A stretch of DNA of 54,187 nt from CAZIRF01 sp964541755 (GTDB lineage: Bacteria > Spirochaetota > Spirochaetia > Treponematales > Breznakiellaceae). The stretch is taken from the NCBI GenBank assembly GCA_964541755.1, contig CAZIRF010000018.1, forward strand, positions 1 to 54,187. The letters run 5' to 3'. The notes under the pieces are model-generated. The model had not been told where the DNA came from. It was given only the letters and a program-made list of their open reading frames with translations, and searched no databases. Position numbers and translations under genes: made by a program. This document shows, in pieces, positions 26,471 to 35,078 of this stretch (the first letter of the stretch is position 1; the number at the start of each line of letters is the position of its first letter).

Positions 26471-27229
26471 TCAAAAGCGCAGCTTGAGGGTGAGCGCGTT
26501 CTCGAGGGCGAATATGCCGCTTGGTAGTTTGTGGACCTGAACGAGGTAGCCCAGCCGGGCGGGTTTGCCAGCAAGGTCTCCTAAGAGGCCCTGTGTGCGC
26601 AGCCCCAGGGCCCAGCCGTAGCGTACCGGCCCGTCCACCTTGACGTCGGAACTGTCCATGATCCCGCTGGAGAGGACGCCCAAGTCAAGGCGCTCTCCCA
26701 GGCCAAAGATCTGCTCGAGGAGGACCGTGTGGGTAAAGGTGCCACCACTGTCCCAGCCATGGAAATACTGCCCCTTGGTCGCCTAAAAATCCGTGACTTG
26801 GAAGCGAAGGGATGCATCGGGTACAAGGGAGAGGATGCCGCTCGCCTGGTTGTAGCGCATTGAAAGGCGCAGCGAGGCGATGCTGCGCGCGCCCTCCCGC
26901 GTTACGCTCGTGTACGCGTCCTGAACCAGGGTCCCCGGAAGATTGACAGAGGCACCCCAGACCGCTTCCCCGTAGAAGCCCCCGGCTGCTATCCAGACGA
27001 GCCCTGCCTGAAGGAGGCTTCGGGTTTCTTCAGGGTCGGTGGTCACGCGCAGGCGCAAGAGGGGGTGAAGCTGCGCAAAGAGGGCGATGACCGCTGTCTC
27101 CTCGGCCTCCAGACGGCAGAACCCGTCCTCGTACCACAGGTGGTTCACGCTGCTGTACGAGGTGATATCGACGGCCGCAAGGCCCTGTGCCATGAGGATG
27201 GCCATGACGGTGATCATCAGTTTTTTCAT
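26471..27229 (-). pseudogene. Outer-membrane beta-barrel gene interrupted by an in-frame amber codon
   Basis: From the ATG at 27229 (AAAGGAG upstream) a signal peptide (MKKLMITVMAILMAQGLAA) and beta-rich sequence run for 148 residues to a TAG at 26785-26783. The same frame then stays open for another 103 codons and ends LTLKLRF, with a terminal Phe as in outer-membrane barrels. The segment after the TAG (GQYFHGWDSGGTFTHTVLLEQ, YGWALGLRTQG, LGYLVQVHKL) keeps strand-like alternation and normal composition, so both parts belong to one 252-codon gene. It is either a fresh pseudogene, a readthrough case or a sequencing error. The specific function is not recognised. Confidence 0.8.
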
Positions 27230-27369
27230 TCCCGCTCCTTTCCTGCCGTAAAGATTCATCCCGGCCGGCCTTGATGTCAAATACAGTGCCATACTGGCCC
27301 ACCATTCCCTCCATGCCGACTGGACCTGCCTCTGTTCGGGGTCTATGATGGCCATTCCAAGGAGGAATC

Positions 27370-27957
27370 ATGGCACGGATACTGGGAATATGCGGGAGCC
27401 CGCACCGGGAGGGGAACAGCGCCTTTGCACTGCGCCACGCCTTGGAGCAGGTAGAGGGCAGGCACGAGACACGCTACCTGTCGCTGGCGGAGCTTTCGGT
27501 CTTGCCCTGCACCGCCTGTGGTGCCTGCGCCAAAACGGGCCGCTGCCCGCAAAAAGACGACATGAACCAGGTCTACGAGGCCCTGCGCTGGTGCGACGCC
27601 CTGGTCCTGTCATCCCCCGTATTCATGGGGATGGTCTCGTCCCAACTCAAGGCCCTCATGGACCGCTGTGTCCTTCTGCGCCCCGACTACCACAAACCCT
27701 ACGAGCTCGCCGGCAAGCTGGGGCTGGGCATCGCCTGCGGCTGGTTCCGCAACGGCGGGCAGGAAGAGACCCTGCACAACATCCACACCTTTTTCCTGCA
27801 AATGCACATGCTCGTCATGAACGACGGGGCCCCCTACTGCCACGCCGGGGCCGCCATTGTCGGCAGCGCCGCAGATGACAGCCTGGGCCTCGAGACTGTC
27901 CGCGCCAGCATGCGAAACCTCGAAGGGGTCCTCGCCCGGCAGAACGCCTTCAACTGA
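27370..27957 (+). CDS. NADPH-dependent FMN reductase / flavodoxin-like oxidoreductase
   Basis: A 195-residue flavoprotein. The N-terminus ILGICGSPHREGNSAFAL is the FMN phosphate-binding loop of this family. A Cys cluster follows (CTACGACAKTGRCPQKDDM, about 50-68), typical of the iron-sulfur-flavoprotein-like branch, then SSPVFMGMVSSQLKALMDR. It probably reduces quinone-like or other small acceptors. The ATG has AAGGAGG seven to nine bases upstream. It diverges from the broken barrel gene (141 bases between starts) and converges on the BaiN-type gene. Confidence 0.85.
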   Translation: MARILGICGSPHREGNSAFALRHALEQVEGRHETRYLSLAELSVLPCTACGACAKTGRCPQKDDMNQVYEALRWCDALVLSSPVFMGMVSSQLKALMDRCVLLRPDYHKPYELAGKLGLGIACGWFRNGGQEETLHNIHTFFLQMHMLVMNDGAPYCHAGAAIVGSAADDSLGLETVRASMRNLEGVLARQNAFN

Positions 27958-27989
27958 GCCCTGTTGAGGGCCGCTCTTTGGCCGCCCCC

Positions 27990-28029
27990 GCCAAGGCGGC
28001 TTGAGCTGCAGGCTTCTGGTTACTAATTA
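27990..28029 (-). repeat. Interspersed heptad-type repeat, copy 2
   Basis: Matches copy 1 (9-48) with two differences over the 36-base core. As in copy 1, the minus-strand gene's TAA stop (28027-28029) forms the end of the repeat. A GC-rich inverted repeat (CCGCC AA GGCGG, 27989-28000) adjoins it and may serve as the 3' structure for the convergent flavin reductase. Confidence 0.7.
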
Positions 28030-29328
28030 ATCCGTTCTGCTTTCCGCAGCCCCTATTGCGGCGCAGGCCCCGGCCAGGCGCCCGGTAGAGATGGCAGCCT
28101 GAATGTTGTAGCCGCCGGTGTCGCCGTCGTAGTCGAGGACCTCTCCTGCAAAGAAGAGGCCGGGGATGCTGCGACTCTCCATGGTCTTTGCGTTGACGGC
28201 GGTCAGATCCACCCCGCCCCGTGTGGCCATGGCCTCGTTCCAGCTGCCCAGGGCCGCAAGCAAGAAGGGCTGTCCGGGGCGCGCGAGACCCCCGGCGAGG
28301 GCCAGTCGCTGGGCGCGGGAGAGACTCGCGGCATTGAGGGCGCTGTCGATCCCCAACACCTCGAGAAGGGCGCGGGCGAGGGTCTCCGGCACGGATAATT
28401 CCGATACGATGCGCAGGATACTCCGCTTGCCGTGGGCTTCAAGAAGGGCGCGCAGCTTTCCGTCGGCATGTTCCGGGCCCTCCAGGAGGGCCGGGTCTCC
28501 CGCAAGCGGTATGCGAATCGTGTCGCCCGGGCGCATGTCGCGCGAGAGGTCGAGGATACCCGGGCCGGACAGCCCGCGGTGGGTAAACAGGACGTCGCCC
28601 GCGCCTTCTCCAATGCATTTCTCGTTTCGGTACAGGCTGATGTTTCGGTCGCGCAAAGCAATGCCCGCACAGGATACGAAGTGCCGCCAGCCCATCTCCT
28701 CCACGATTGCCGGCGCGAGCGCCGGGCCCTCTACGACACAGTGCTGGCCCAGGGACCGGGCGATGGCGCAGCCATCGCCCGAGGACCCCGTGGCGGGCCA
28801 GGAGGCGCCCCCGCAGGCGAGGACAAGGCAGCGGGCCTGGAAGGAGGTTTCCGCTTTGGGCGCGGCCTGCGAAGCGTGAACCACAAAGAGCCCCTCCGCC
28901 CGCTCGACAGAGAGTACCCGGCTATCAGCCTTGATCTCTGTACCGGCTTCCCGTGCTTCATTGACGAAGAGCTCTCGCACATCCCGGGCCCTTCTCGAGC
29001 GGGGAAAGAGCTTCCCGGCCTCTGTTGTCTCCAGCGGGAGGCCGCGCGCGGCCATCCAGGCCTCGAGATCCGTATTGGAAAAGGCGTAGAGGGCGGGCTT
29101 GAGAAAGCGCGCGGCCCCCTGCTTGTTTGCGCTCCCGTAGTGTTCGAGGAATTCTTCCACCGTCCCCGTATGGGTGATATTGCACTGCCCGGAGCCGGAT
29201 GCCAGGAGCTTTCGCCCCGCTTGATCCATGCGCTCAAGGAGGAGGGTTTTAGCCCCCGCTTCCGCCGCCACCATGGCCGCATGGAGCCCCGCCGGGCCCG
29301 CCCCGATAACGAGTACGTCATATATCAT
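28027..29328 (-). CDS. BaiN/RdsA-type FAD-dependent oxidoreductase (HI0933-like)
   Basis: A 433-residue flavoprotein. The dinucleotide-binding start is DVLVIGAGPAGLHAAMVAAEAG. The family hallmark GRKLLASGSGQCNITH follows near residue 43, and the C-terminus has GGVDLTAVNAKTMESRSIPGLFFAGEVLDYDGDTGGYNIQ. The family is close to bile-acid-related BaiN; the natural substrate is usually unknown. I prefer the ATG at 29328. A TATGCT -10 candidate lies seven bases upstream of it and contains the alternative ATG at 29340. Confidence 0.88.
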   Translation of the reverse strand: MIYDVLVIGAGPAGLHAAMVAAEAGAKTLLLERMDQAGRKLLASGSGQCNITHTGTVEEFLEHYGSANKQGAARFLKPALYAFSNTDLEAWMAARGLPLETTEAGKLFPRSRRARDVRELFVNEAREAGTEIKADSRVLSVERAEGLFVVHASQAAPKAETSFQARCLVLACGGASWPATGSSGDGCAIARSLGQHCVVEGPALAPAIVEEMGWRHFVSCAGIALRDRNISLYRNEKCIGEGAGDVLFTHRGLSGPGILDLSRDMRPGDTIRIPLAGDPALLEGPEHADGKLRALLEAHGKRSILRIVSELSVPETLARALLEVLGIDSALNAASLSRAQRLALAGGLARPGQPFLLAALGSWNEAMATRGGVDLTAVNAKTMESRSIPGLFFAGEVLDYDGDTGGYNIQAAISTGRLAGACAAIGAAESRTD

Positions 29329-29522
29329 GCGGGCGAGCATAGCAGAGAGCCTTGTTGAGTGAACAGCCGGGCTCCTTTAAAAGCAGGGGGCGCTGGAACA
29401 ATCTTGGGTGCCCGAAGCAATGTATCGGGGGGGCGTCCCCGGCATTTTCCGGTTTATCCCTGCCGGAAGCGGGGAAGTTTGACACTGAATGCGAAAACTG
29501 TCTTCCTTTGCGGGTCCTTCCA

Positions 29523-29551
29523 TTGACACTTGGCGTGAAAATTCGTACTGT
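29523..29551 (+). promoter_or_regulatory. Promoter of gap
   Basis: TTGACA (29523-29528), 17-base spacer, TACTGT (29546-29551). The predicted leader is about 28 bases and includes the GGGGGA ribosome-binding site before the ATG at 29586. Upstream to 29341 I see no gene. Confidence 0.7.
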
Positions 29552-29585
29552 TTGGGTACAAATTTACCGATTCAGGGGGATTTTC

Positions 29586-30581
29586 ATGAAAATAGGTATC
29601 AATGGCTTTGGCCGTATCGGCCGTATGGTCTTCCGCTCAGCGGTCCAGAACTTTGCCAACGACATCGAAGTGGTCGGTATCAACGACCTCCTCGAGCCCG
29701 CTTACCTCGCCTACTTGCTCAAGTACGACAGCGTTCACGGGCAGTTCAAGGGTGATGTTTCCGTCGATGGCAGCTTCCTCGTTGTCAACGGCAAGAAGAT
29801 CCGCCTTACCGCCGAGCGCGATCCGGCCAACCTCAAGTGGAACGAGGTCGGTGCCGAGGTTGTGGTTGAGTCCACCGGCTTCTTCCTTACCGACGAGACC
29901 GCCCGCAAGCACATCGAAGCCGGCGCCAAGAAGGTCATCATGTCCGCTCCCTCCAAGGATGCCACCCCCATGTTCGTCTACGGGGTCAACCACAAGGAGT
30001 ACAAGGGCCAGGATATCATCTCCAACGCCAGCTGCACCACCAACTGTCTCGCGCCCCTCGCCAAGGTCCTCAACGACAAGTTCGGGATCGTCAAGGGCCT
30101 CATGACCACCGTTCACGCTACCACCGCCACCCAGAAGACCGTTGACGGTCCTTCTGCCAAGGACTGGAGAGGCGGCCGCGGTATCCTCGAGAACATCATC
30201 CCCAGCTCCACCGGTGCTGCCAAGGCTGTTGGCAAGGTTCTTCCCGTTCTCAACGGCAAGCTCACCGGCATGGCCTTCCGCGTTCCCACCAGCGATGTCT
30301 CTGTCGTCGACCTCACCGTCGTCCTCGAGAAGGGCGCCAGCATGGATGAGATCAAGGCTGCCATGAAGGACGCTGCCAACGGCGAGCTCAAGGGCATCCT
30401 CAAGTACACCGAGGATGACGTGGTTTCCACCGACTTCCGCGGCGAGAGCTGCACCTCTGTCTTTGACGGCAAGGCCGGTATCTCCCTCGATGACAACTTT
30501 GTCAAGGTCGTCTCCTGGTACGACAACGAGTGGGGTTACTCGAACAAGGTCTGCGAGATGTGCAAGGTTGTTGCGAAGTAA
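29586..30581 (+). CDS. gap: Glyceraldehyde-3-phosphate dehydrogenase
   Basis: A 331-residue glycolytic enzyme converting glyceraldehyde 3-phosphate, phosphate and NAD to 1,3-bisphosphoglycerate. It has the NAD fold INGFGRIGRMVFR, the catalytic SNASCTTNCLAP with the active Cys near 150, and WYDNEWGYSNK at the C-terminus. The start is the ATG at 29586 with GGGGGA upstream. The codon use is more biased to C-ending codons than in its neighbours, in keeping with high expression. A strong terminator follows, so pgk has its own control. Confidence 0.97.
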   Translation: MKIGINGFGRIGRMVFRSAVQNFANDIEVVGINDLLEPAYLAYLLKYDSVHGQFKGDVSVDGSFLVVNGKKIRLTAERDPANLKWNEVGAEVVVESTGFFLTDETARKHIEAGAKKVIMSAPSKDATPMFVYGVNHKEYKGQDIISNASCTTNCLAPLAKVLNDKFGIVKGLMTTVHATTATQKTVDGPSAKDWRGGRGILENIIPSSTGAAKAVGKVLPVLNGKLTGMAFRVPTSDVSVVDLTVVLEKGASMDEIKAAMKDAANGELKGILKYTEDDVVSTDFRGESCTSVFDGKAGISLDDNFVKVVSWYDNEWGYSNKVCEMCKVVAK

Positions 30582-30626
30582 GCAGCCTCCCTTCTTGCTG
30601 TCGGCCTGATACAGGCCGATACCGAC

Positions 30627-30660
30627 AAGCCGTCCGGTACCCCCGGGCGGCTTTTTTTTC
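30627..30660 (+). terminator. Intrinsic terminator of gap
   Basis: An 11-bp stem (30627-30637 with 30643-30653, one G:U pair) runs into eight T. A smaller hairpin at 30602-30619 (CGGCCTG / CAGGCCG) precedes it. Confidence 0.85.
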
Positions 30661-30947
30661 GCCAACAAGCCTATGGGCGTATTGCGCATGGACCGCCCCA
30701 AAACCAAGAGAAAGGGGTGGGTGATGAAGACCCGTGATGCGGCATTTTCTCTGCCGCCGCCGGGGTTTTCATCAGTCCGGACCCCTCATAGTGCCTTATG
30801 GGGTGGGCGCATACGCAGCGGCGGCGTTTGCTTCTGCTGTACAAAAGTCCGGTAAATTGCTACATTTTTATAGATTGAATCATATTGCCGGCGGGAAGCC
30901 GGTATCAGGCGCCCCCAAGGGGGCGCCCATACTCCCAGGAGGATTCC
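30661..30947 (+). other. gap-pgk intergenic region with structured pgk leader
   Basis: No gene is seen here. A weak promoter candidate is TGTACA (30838-30843), 17 bases, TACATT (30861-30866). The leader then holds GCCGGC / GCCGG pairing around 30891-30902 and a perfect hairpin GGCGCCCC CAAG GGGGCGCC (30908-30927), with no T run. This hairpin ends only some 10 bases before the AGGAGG ribosome-binding site of pgk, so it could act on translation or mRNA stability. Confidence 0.45.
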
Positions 30948-32207
30948 ATGATCAAGACCATCAAAGATGTCGATCTCAAGGGCAAGCGCATCATCATGCG
31001 CGTCGATTTCAACGTTCCCATGAAGGACGGGGTTGTTCAGGACGATACCCGCATTACCGCTGCCATTCCCAGCATCGAATACATTCTGGGCCAGGGGGTC
31101 GCATCCCTCACCCTCATGAGCCACCTAGGCGATCCCAAGAAAGACGTCAAAAAGGCGAAAGAGAAGGCAGAGAAGGACGGGAAGTCCTTTGACGAAGCCG
31201 CTTTCATCGCGGGCAAGAACCGCATCAAACCCGTCTGCGAGTACCTGGCCAAGAAACTGGGCAAGCCGGTTGTCTTCGCGGGCGAAGACGGCTGCTTCGG
31301 CAAGAAGTCCTTTATCGAATCGCAGGGCGCCGGTGCCATTGTCATGCTCGAGAACACCCGCTTCCACGCGGAAGAGACGAGCAAGGACGCCGCAGAGCGC
31401 GACAAGCTGGCCAAGGAGCTCGCGAACTATGGCGAGATCTTTGTCAATGACGCCTTCGGGACGGCGCACCGCGACCATGCTTCTACCGCTTCCATCGCCA
31501 AGTTCATGAAGGTCGCCGTGGGTGGCTTCCTCATGGAGAAAGAGGTCCAGTACCTCGAACCGGTCGTTGCAAACCCCGACAAGCCCCTCGTGGCCATCAT
31601 CGGTGGCGCCAAGGTCTCCAGCAAGATCGCGGTCCTCGAGAGCCTGCTCAAGAATGCCAAGGCCCTCGTCGTGGGCGGCGGTATGGCATACACCTTCCTC
31701 AAGGCCCAGGGCCACACGGTGGGAAAGAGCCTTGTCGAGGATGATCAGCTCGATACGGCCAAGAGCATCCTCGCGGCGGCAGAGAAGGTCGGGGCCGAGA
31801 TCGTCCTCCCCGTCGATCACCTCTGTGCAGAGGCCTTCGACGCCAATGCCAACGCAGTTCCGTTTGACGCCCTCGATATCCCCGATGGCTTCATGGGTCT
31901 CGATGTGGGTCCCAAGACCGTTGCCAAGTACAAGGAAATCCTCGCGACCGCAAAGACTATCGTGTGGAATGGCCCGGTTGGCGTATTCGAGTTCCCCGCC
32001 TTCGCATCGGGGACCGAAGCGGTCGCCAAGCTTGTCGCCGAGGCGACTGCCCGCGGCGCGACCACGGTTGTCGGCGGCGGCGACTCTGTCGCGGCGGTGA
32101 ACATGTTCAAGCTGGCCGACAAGATGAGCCACGTCTCCACCGGTGGCGGTGCATCGCTCGAGCTCCTCGAGGGTAAAAAGCTGCCCGGCATTGAAGTCTG
32201 CCGCTAA
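30948..32207 (+). CDS. pgk: Phosphoglycerate kinase
   Basis: A 419-residue glycolytic enzyme making ATP and 3-phosphoglycerate from 1,3-bisphosphoglycerate. Motifs are RVDFNVPMKDG, SHLGDPKKD (where most have SHLGRPK), FVNDAFGTAHRDHAST, VAIIGGAKVSSKI, and the nucleotide loop GGGDSVAAV with TGGGASLELLEGK at the end. The ATG at 30948 has AGGAGG upstream. It is followed by a histidine kinase and tpiA on the same strand. Confidence 0.97.
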   Translation: MIKTIKDVDLKGKRIIMRVDFNVPMKDGVVQDDTRITAAIPSIEYILGQGVASLTLMSHLGDPKKDVKKAKEKAEKDGKSFDEAAFIAGKNRIKPVCEYLAKKLGKPVVFAGEDGCFGKKSFIESQGAGAIVMLENTRFHAEETSKDAAERDKLAKELANYGEIFVNDAFGTAHRDHASTASIAKFMKVAVGGFLMEKEVQYLEPVVANPDKPLVAIIGGAKVSSKIAVLESLLKNAKALVVGGGMAYTFLKAQGHTVGKSLVEDDQLDTAKSILAAAEKVGAEIVLPVDHLCAEAFDANANAVPFDALDIPDGFMGLDVGPKTVAKYKEILATAKTIVWNGPVGVFEFPAFASGTEAVAKLVAEATARGATTVVGGGDSVAAVNMFKLADKMSHVSTGGGASLELLEGKKLPGIEVCR

Positions 32208-32226
32208 TTGAAGAGTGAACGGATGT

Positions 32227-32255
32227 CGGGGCTTTCGTTTGACGCGAAAGCCCCG
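32227..32255 (+). terminator. Hairpin after pgk, weak terminator or attenuator
   Basis: A perfect 11-bp stem (32227-32237 with 32245-32255) has a 7-base loop. Only a few T follow at 32261-32263, so it is likely a partial terminator. Its loop and right arm contain the -35 box of the next promoter. Confidence 0.55.
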
Positions 32256-32268
32256 GCCCGTTTAAAAT
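32239..32268 (+). promoter_or_regulatory. Promoter of the histidine kinase (leaderless)
   Basis: TTGACG (32239-32244), 18 bases, TAAAAT (32263-32268), then six bases to the ATG at 32275. No Shine-Dalgarno is present. It would also drive tpiA. Confidence 0.6.
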
Positions 32269-32274
32269 CGTACA

Positions 32275-33795
32275 ATGTATGGAAAAAACGGGCTCGGCCG
32301 GGTTCTTGTCTTCACTGTTACCGCTTATGTCCTCGCCGTGCTGGGGATTTCCGCCTATGCTGCGTGGAAGAATCGGCAATATGCCCTTGATGCCGCCGAC
32401 GCCCGTCTTTCCATGGCCGTCAAGACCCTTCCGCTCCTCCTTGCGCCCGACTTTCATGACCGCGCAATCGATGCCAATTCAATTGCTCTTGATGAAGAAT
32501 TGCGCAACCGGGGTCTTTTTAACCGATTTTCCCGCGAGCAGGGCCTCTCTTGGGTCTATACCCTGGTGGAGCATGAAGGGAAGCTTGTTTTTTCGGCCCC
32601 TTCGGTAAGTGAAGACGAGGCCCTTGAGCGGGATCGCTGGTACTGGTACCCCTACGAGGACGCCCCCGAAGTCTTTATTCACGCCCTCGAGACGCGTGAA
32701 ATTACATTTGCAAATTACAAGGATGAGTGGGGAGTCTATCGATCCGCCATTTTGCCCGTTCGCTCACCATCCGGCCGCATCTACCTTGCCTGTGCCGATA
32801 TCGGGACGGGCGATATCCGCCATCATGCGGTCAATGCGGTGCTTTTCACGATCTCCGGTGGCGTTCTTTTAATCATGTTGATGGTTCCCTTCGTGCTTCT
32901 CTTTGTGCGCCGCCTCTTGAGCGACAAGAAGGAGCTCGAGCATCTGAATGCCAAGTTGGCCGAAGACGTTCACTATGCCCAGACACGCCTCTCGCGCAGC
33001 GAGCGCATCCGCGCCATTTCATTGCTCTCTGCCAGTGCCGCCCATGATCTCAACAACACCCTCATGTACATCCAGGGGAATGTGAGCCTGATGCGCCTCG
33101 AGGCCGATCTCGATCCCGAGTTGCAGCGTATTGCCGCCGATATCGAGTCGACGGTACAGGGGAGCATCGCGATAACCCGGGAGCTCCTTGAATGTGCGCG
33201 CGAGGATCATCAGATTCCCCCCGTTTTCCCGATTGCCGATTGCATGCGCCGCGAGGCCGATCGCTTTTCACGGCTTCAGCCAACGGCGAATGTCGAGTGC
33301 GGGCGCATGGACACGGACCTTTTTGCCTCTTTTGCCGAAGCCCGTTTTGAACGTGGGCTTCGCAATCTCTTCAAGAACGCCCTGCAAGCGGCGGTTCCGG
33401 GGCGTCCTCTGCGCATTCGTCTGGAGCTCCTGTCCATAGTGGTGCGCGGCGAACACGCGCGCCGTCTGGAGCTCGTGGAGGGGAATCATGCCTTGGTTGT
33501 GGTTATGGACAATGGGCGCGGGATGGGCAAAGAGGTCCTCGAACAGATCTTCGAGCCGCTTTTTACCACAAGAGAGGGCTATGAGGGCCATGGCTTGGGG
33601 CTCGCGGGCTTCCAGGCGGCGCTGCGTTTGGGTGGTGGCGCCATCGATGCGGACAGTGTTGAGGGTTTTGGTACAAGCTTTCGCATCTACTTGCCCCTCG
33701 CCGCCGGTATCGGTAGTATGACGGATGAAACAACCCGGGATCGCAACGTCCCGCACAGAGATCCCGAAACGAGTTCGTATGGAGGAACCCGATGA
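32275..33795 (+). CDS. Sensor histidine kinase inside the glycolytic cluster
   Basis: A 506-residue membrane kinase. TM1 lies near residues 8-30 and TM2 near 187-212, bracketing a 150-residue periplasmic sensor (FNRFSREQGLSWVYTL, ANYKDEWGVYRSAILPV) reminiscent of a Cache-type fold. A coiled linker leads to the H box (SASAAHDLNNTLMYIQGN, His near 260), the N box (LRNLFKNALQA), G1 (VVMDNGRGMG), F (FEPLFTTREGYEGHGLGLAGF) and G2 (GFGTSFRIYLPL). No response regulator is adjacent, so its partner lies elsewhere. The stop overlaps the tpiA start by four bases (ATGA). Confidence 0.9.
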   Translation: MYGKNGLGRVLVFTVTAYVLAVLGISAYAAWKNRQYALDAADARLSMAVKTLPLLLAPDFHDRAIDANSIALDEELRNRGLFNRFSREQGLSWVYTLVEHEGKLVFSAPSVSEDEALERDRWYWYPYEDAPEVFIHALETREITFANYKDEWGVYRSAILPVRSPSGRIYLACADIGTGDIRHHAVNAVLFTISGGVLLIMLMVPFVLLFVRRLLSDKKELEHLNAKLAEDVHYAQTRLSRSERIRAISLLSASAAHDLNNTLMYIQGNVSLMRLEADLDPELQRIAADIESTVQGSIAITRELLECAREDHQIPPVFPIADCMRREADRFSRLQPTANVECGRMDTDLFASFAEARFERGLRNLFKNALQAAVPGRPLRIRLELLSIVVRGEHARRLELVEGNHALVVVMDNGRGMGKEVLEQIFEPLFTTREGYEGHGLGLAGFQAALRLGGGAIDADSVEGFGTSFRIYLPLAAGIGSMTDETTRDRNVPHRDPETSSYGGTR

Positions 33796-34538
33796 GAACG
33801 TACTACATTGCCGGTAACTGGAAGATGCACAAGACGCGCGCCGAAGCCAAGGCGCTTGCAGAGTCCCTCGTGAAGGAGCTCAAGGACGGCCCCCACAAGT
33901 ATCTGGTCGCCCCTTCCTTTACCGCTCTTGAAACTGTCGCTTCTGTGGTCAAGGGGAGCAATATCCTTCTTGGCGCCCAAAACATGAGCACCGACGAGCA
34001 GGGCGCCCACACCGGCGAGGTCTCCGTTCTCCAGCTTAAGGACGTGGGGGTTCAGGTTGTCATTCTCGGGCACAGCGAACGCCGCCATAGCTATAAAGAA
34101 GACGATGCGATGATCAACACCAAGGTCAAGCTGGCCCTTTCCCACGGCCTCGATGTCATCCTCTGCGTCGGCGAGCTCCTCGAAGAGCGCGAGGCCGGCA
34201 AGGCCGAGGCCGTCTGCGAGACCCAGACTGTTGAAGGGCTCAAGGGCGTGAGTGCCGAAGACTTGAAGCGCATCACCATCGCTTACGAGCCGGTTTGGGC
34301 TATCGGGACCGGAAAAACCGCCACTCCCGAGGATGCCGATGCCATCCACGCGTACATCCGCGCTGTTGTCGCCCGCCTCTACGGCGAGGCTGCAGCACAG
34401 AATATCTGCATACAATACGGTGGATCGGTCAAGCCCGACAACGCTGCCCAGCTTATGGCAAAAGAGAACATTGACGGTGCCCTTGTGGGCGGTGCGGCTC
34501 TCAAAGCCGACAGCTTCGTTCCCATCGCGAAGTTCTGA
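33792..34538 (+). CDS. tpiA: Triosephosphate isomerase
   Basis: A 248-residue TIM-barrel enzyme interconverting dihydroxyacetone phosphate and glyceraldehyde 3-phosphate. It has GNWKMHKT with Lys11, GHSERRH with the catalytic His near 96, AYEPVWAIGTGKTATPE with the catalytic Glu near 166 and the flexible loop, and YGGSVKPDN. It overlaps the kinase gene by four bases, so it depends on that gene's translation. A hairpin without a clear T run follows at 34545-34572. Confidence 0.97.
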   Translation: MRTYYIAGNWKMHKTRAEAKALAESLVKELKDGPHKYLVAPSFTALETVASVVKGSNILLGAQNMSTDEQGAHTGEVSVLQLKDVGVQVVILGHSERRHSYKEDDAMINTKVKLALSHGLDVILCVGELLEEREAGKAEAVCETQTVEGLKGVSAEDLKRITIAYEPVWAIGTGKTATPEDADAIHAYIRAVVARLYGEAAAQNICIQYGGSVKPDNAAQLMAKENIDGALVGGAALKADSFVPIAKF

Positions 34539-34592
34539 GTCAATGCGCCAAAGACCGCTTGGTTTTTGGCGCGATCCCGATTCTTTCTGCCC

Positions 34593-34645
34593 TTGAACAA
34601 GTCCCGCTTTGGCGGGTATTATATATTCAATTTGCCAAGCGGGAC
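34593..34645 (+). promoter_or_regulatory. secG promoter embedded in a long inverted repeat
   Basis: TTGAAC (34593-34598), 18 bases, TATTAT (34617-34622). The -10 region sits in the loop of an imperfect 12-bp inverted repeat (34601-34613 with 34634-34645, one bulged T). The repeat could be an operator, or a hairpin for read-through transcripts from tpiA. Confidence 0.5.
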
Positions 34646-34697
34646 GCGGGCTGCCATCCGGCATGACGCCCGCACCGGCTACCATGGAGTTATTCGT

Positions 34698-35057
34698 ATG
34701 GGTGTTATCGGAATATTGCTTCTTGTTTTCTTCGTTATCGTAACGGTCCTTCTTGTCCTCATGGTCCTCATTCAGAGTGAAGATGGCGACAGCTTGGGCG
34801 GCCTCTTTGCCGGCGGCAGCAATTCTGCCTTTGGTTCACGGTCGGGAAATGTTCTCACCAAGACGACCTCGGTGTTGGGGGCCCTCTTCCTCATGGGAAG
34901 TTTTGCCCTTGCGCTCATCAATCGTACTCCCGGGTCTGCGTCAATCGACAGTACGGGACAGGAAATTGAGGCTGCGACTGCGACCGACTGGGTCGACAAG
35001 GGTATCGAGGCCGATGACGGGCTTGACGCCGCCGAAGATAGCGAAGACGCTCAGTAA
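34698..35057 (+). CDS. secG: Preprotein translocase subunit SecG
   Basis: A 119-residue membrane protein of the SecYEG channel. Two membrane segments lie near residues 3-24 and 51-71. Between them is the typical cytoplasmic loop LIQSEDGDSLGGLFAGGSNSAFGSRSGNVLTKTT. The C-terminal 45 residues are acidic and longer than usual. The ATG at 34698 has GGAG about nine bases upstream. Location just after tpiA is a common arrangement in bacteria. Confidence 0.93.
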   Translation: MGVIGILLLVFFVIVTVLLVLMVLIQSEDGDSLGGLFAGGSNSAFGSRSGNVLTKTTSVLGALFLMGSFALALINRTPGSASIDSTGQEIEAATATDWVDKGIEADDGLDAAEDSEDAQ

Positions 35058-35078
35058 GAGCGGGTCGGGGAGAAATCC

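Noticed and set aside
26783..26785. TAG as a pyrrolysine or other recoding site in the barrel gene
   Set aside because: No pyl genes or recoding structure are seen in the window, and barrels are not known users; a mutation or error is simpler.
29479..29484. A second TTGACA 44 bases upstream of the gap promoter
   Set aside because: No acceptable -10 hexamer at 16-18 bases downstream.
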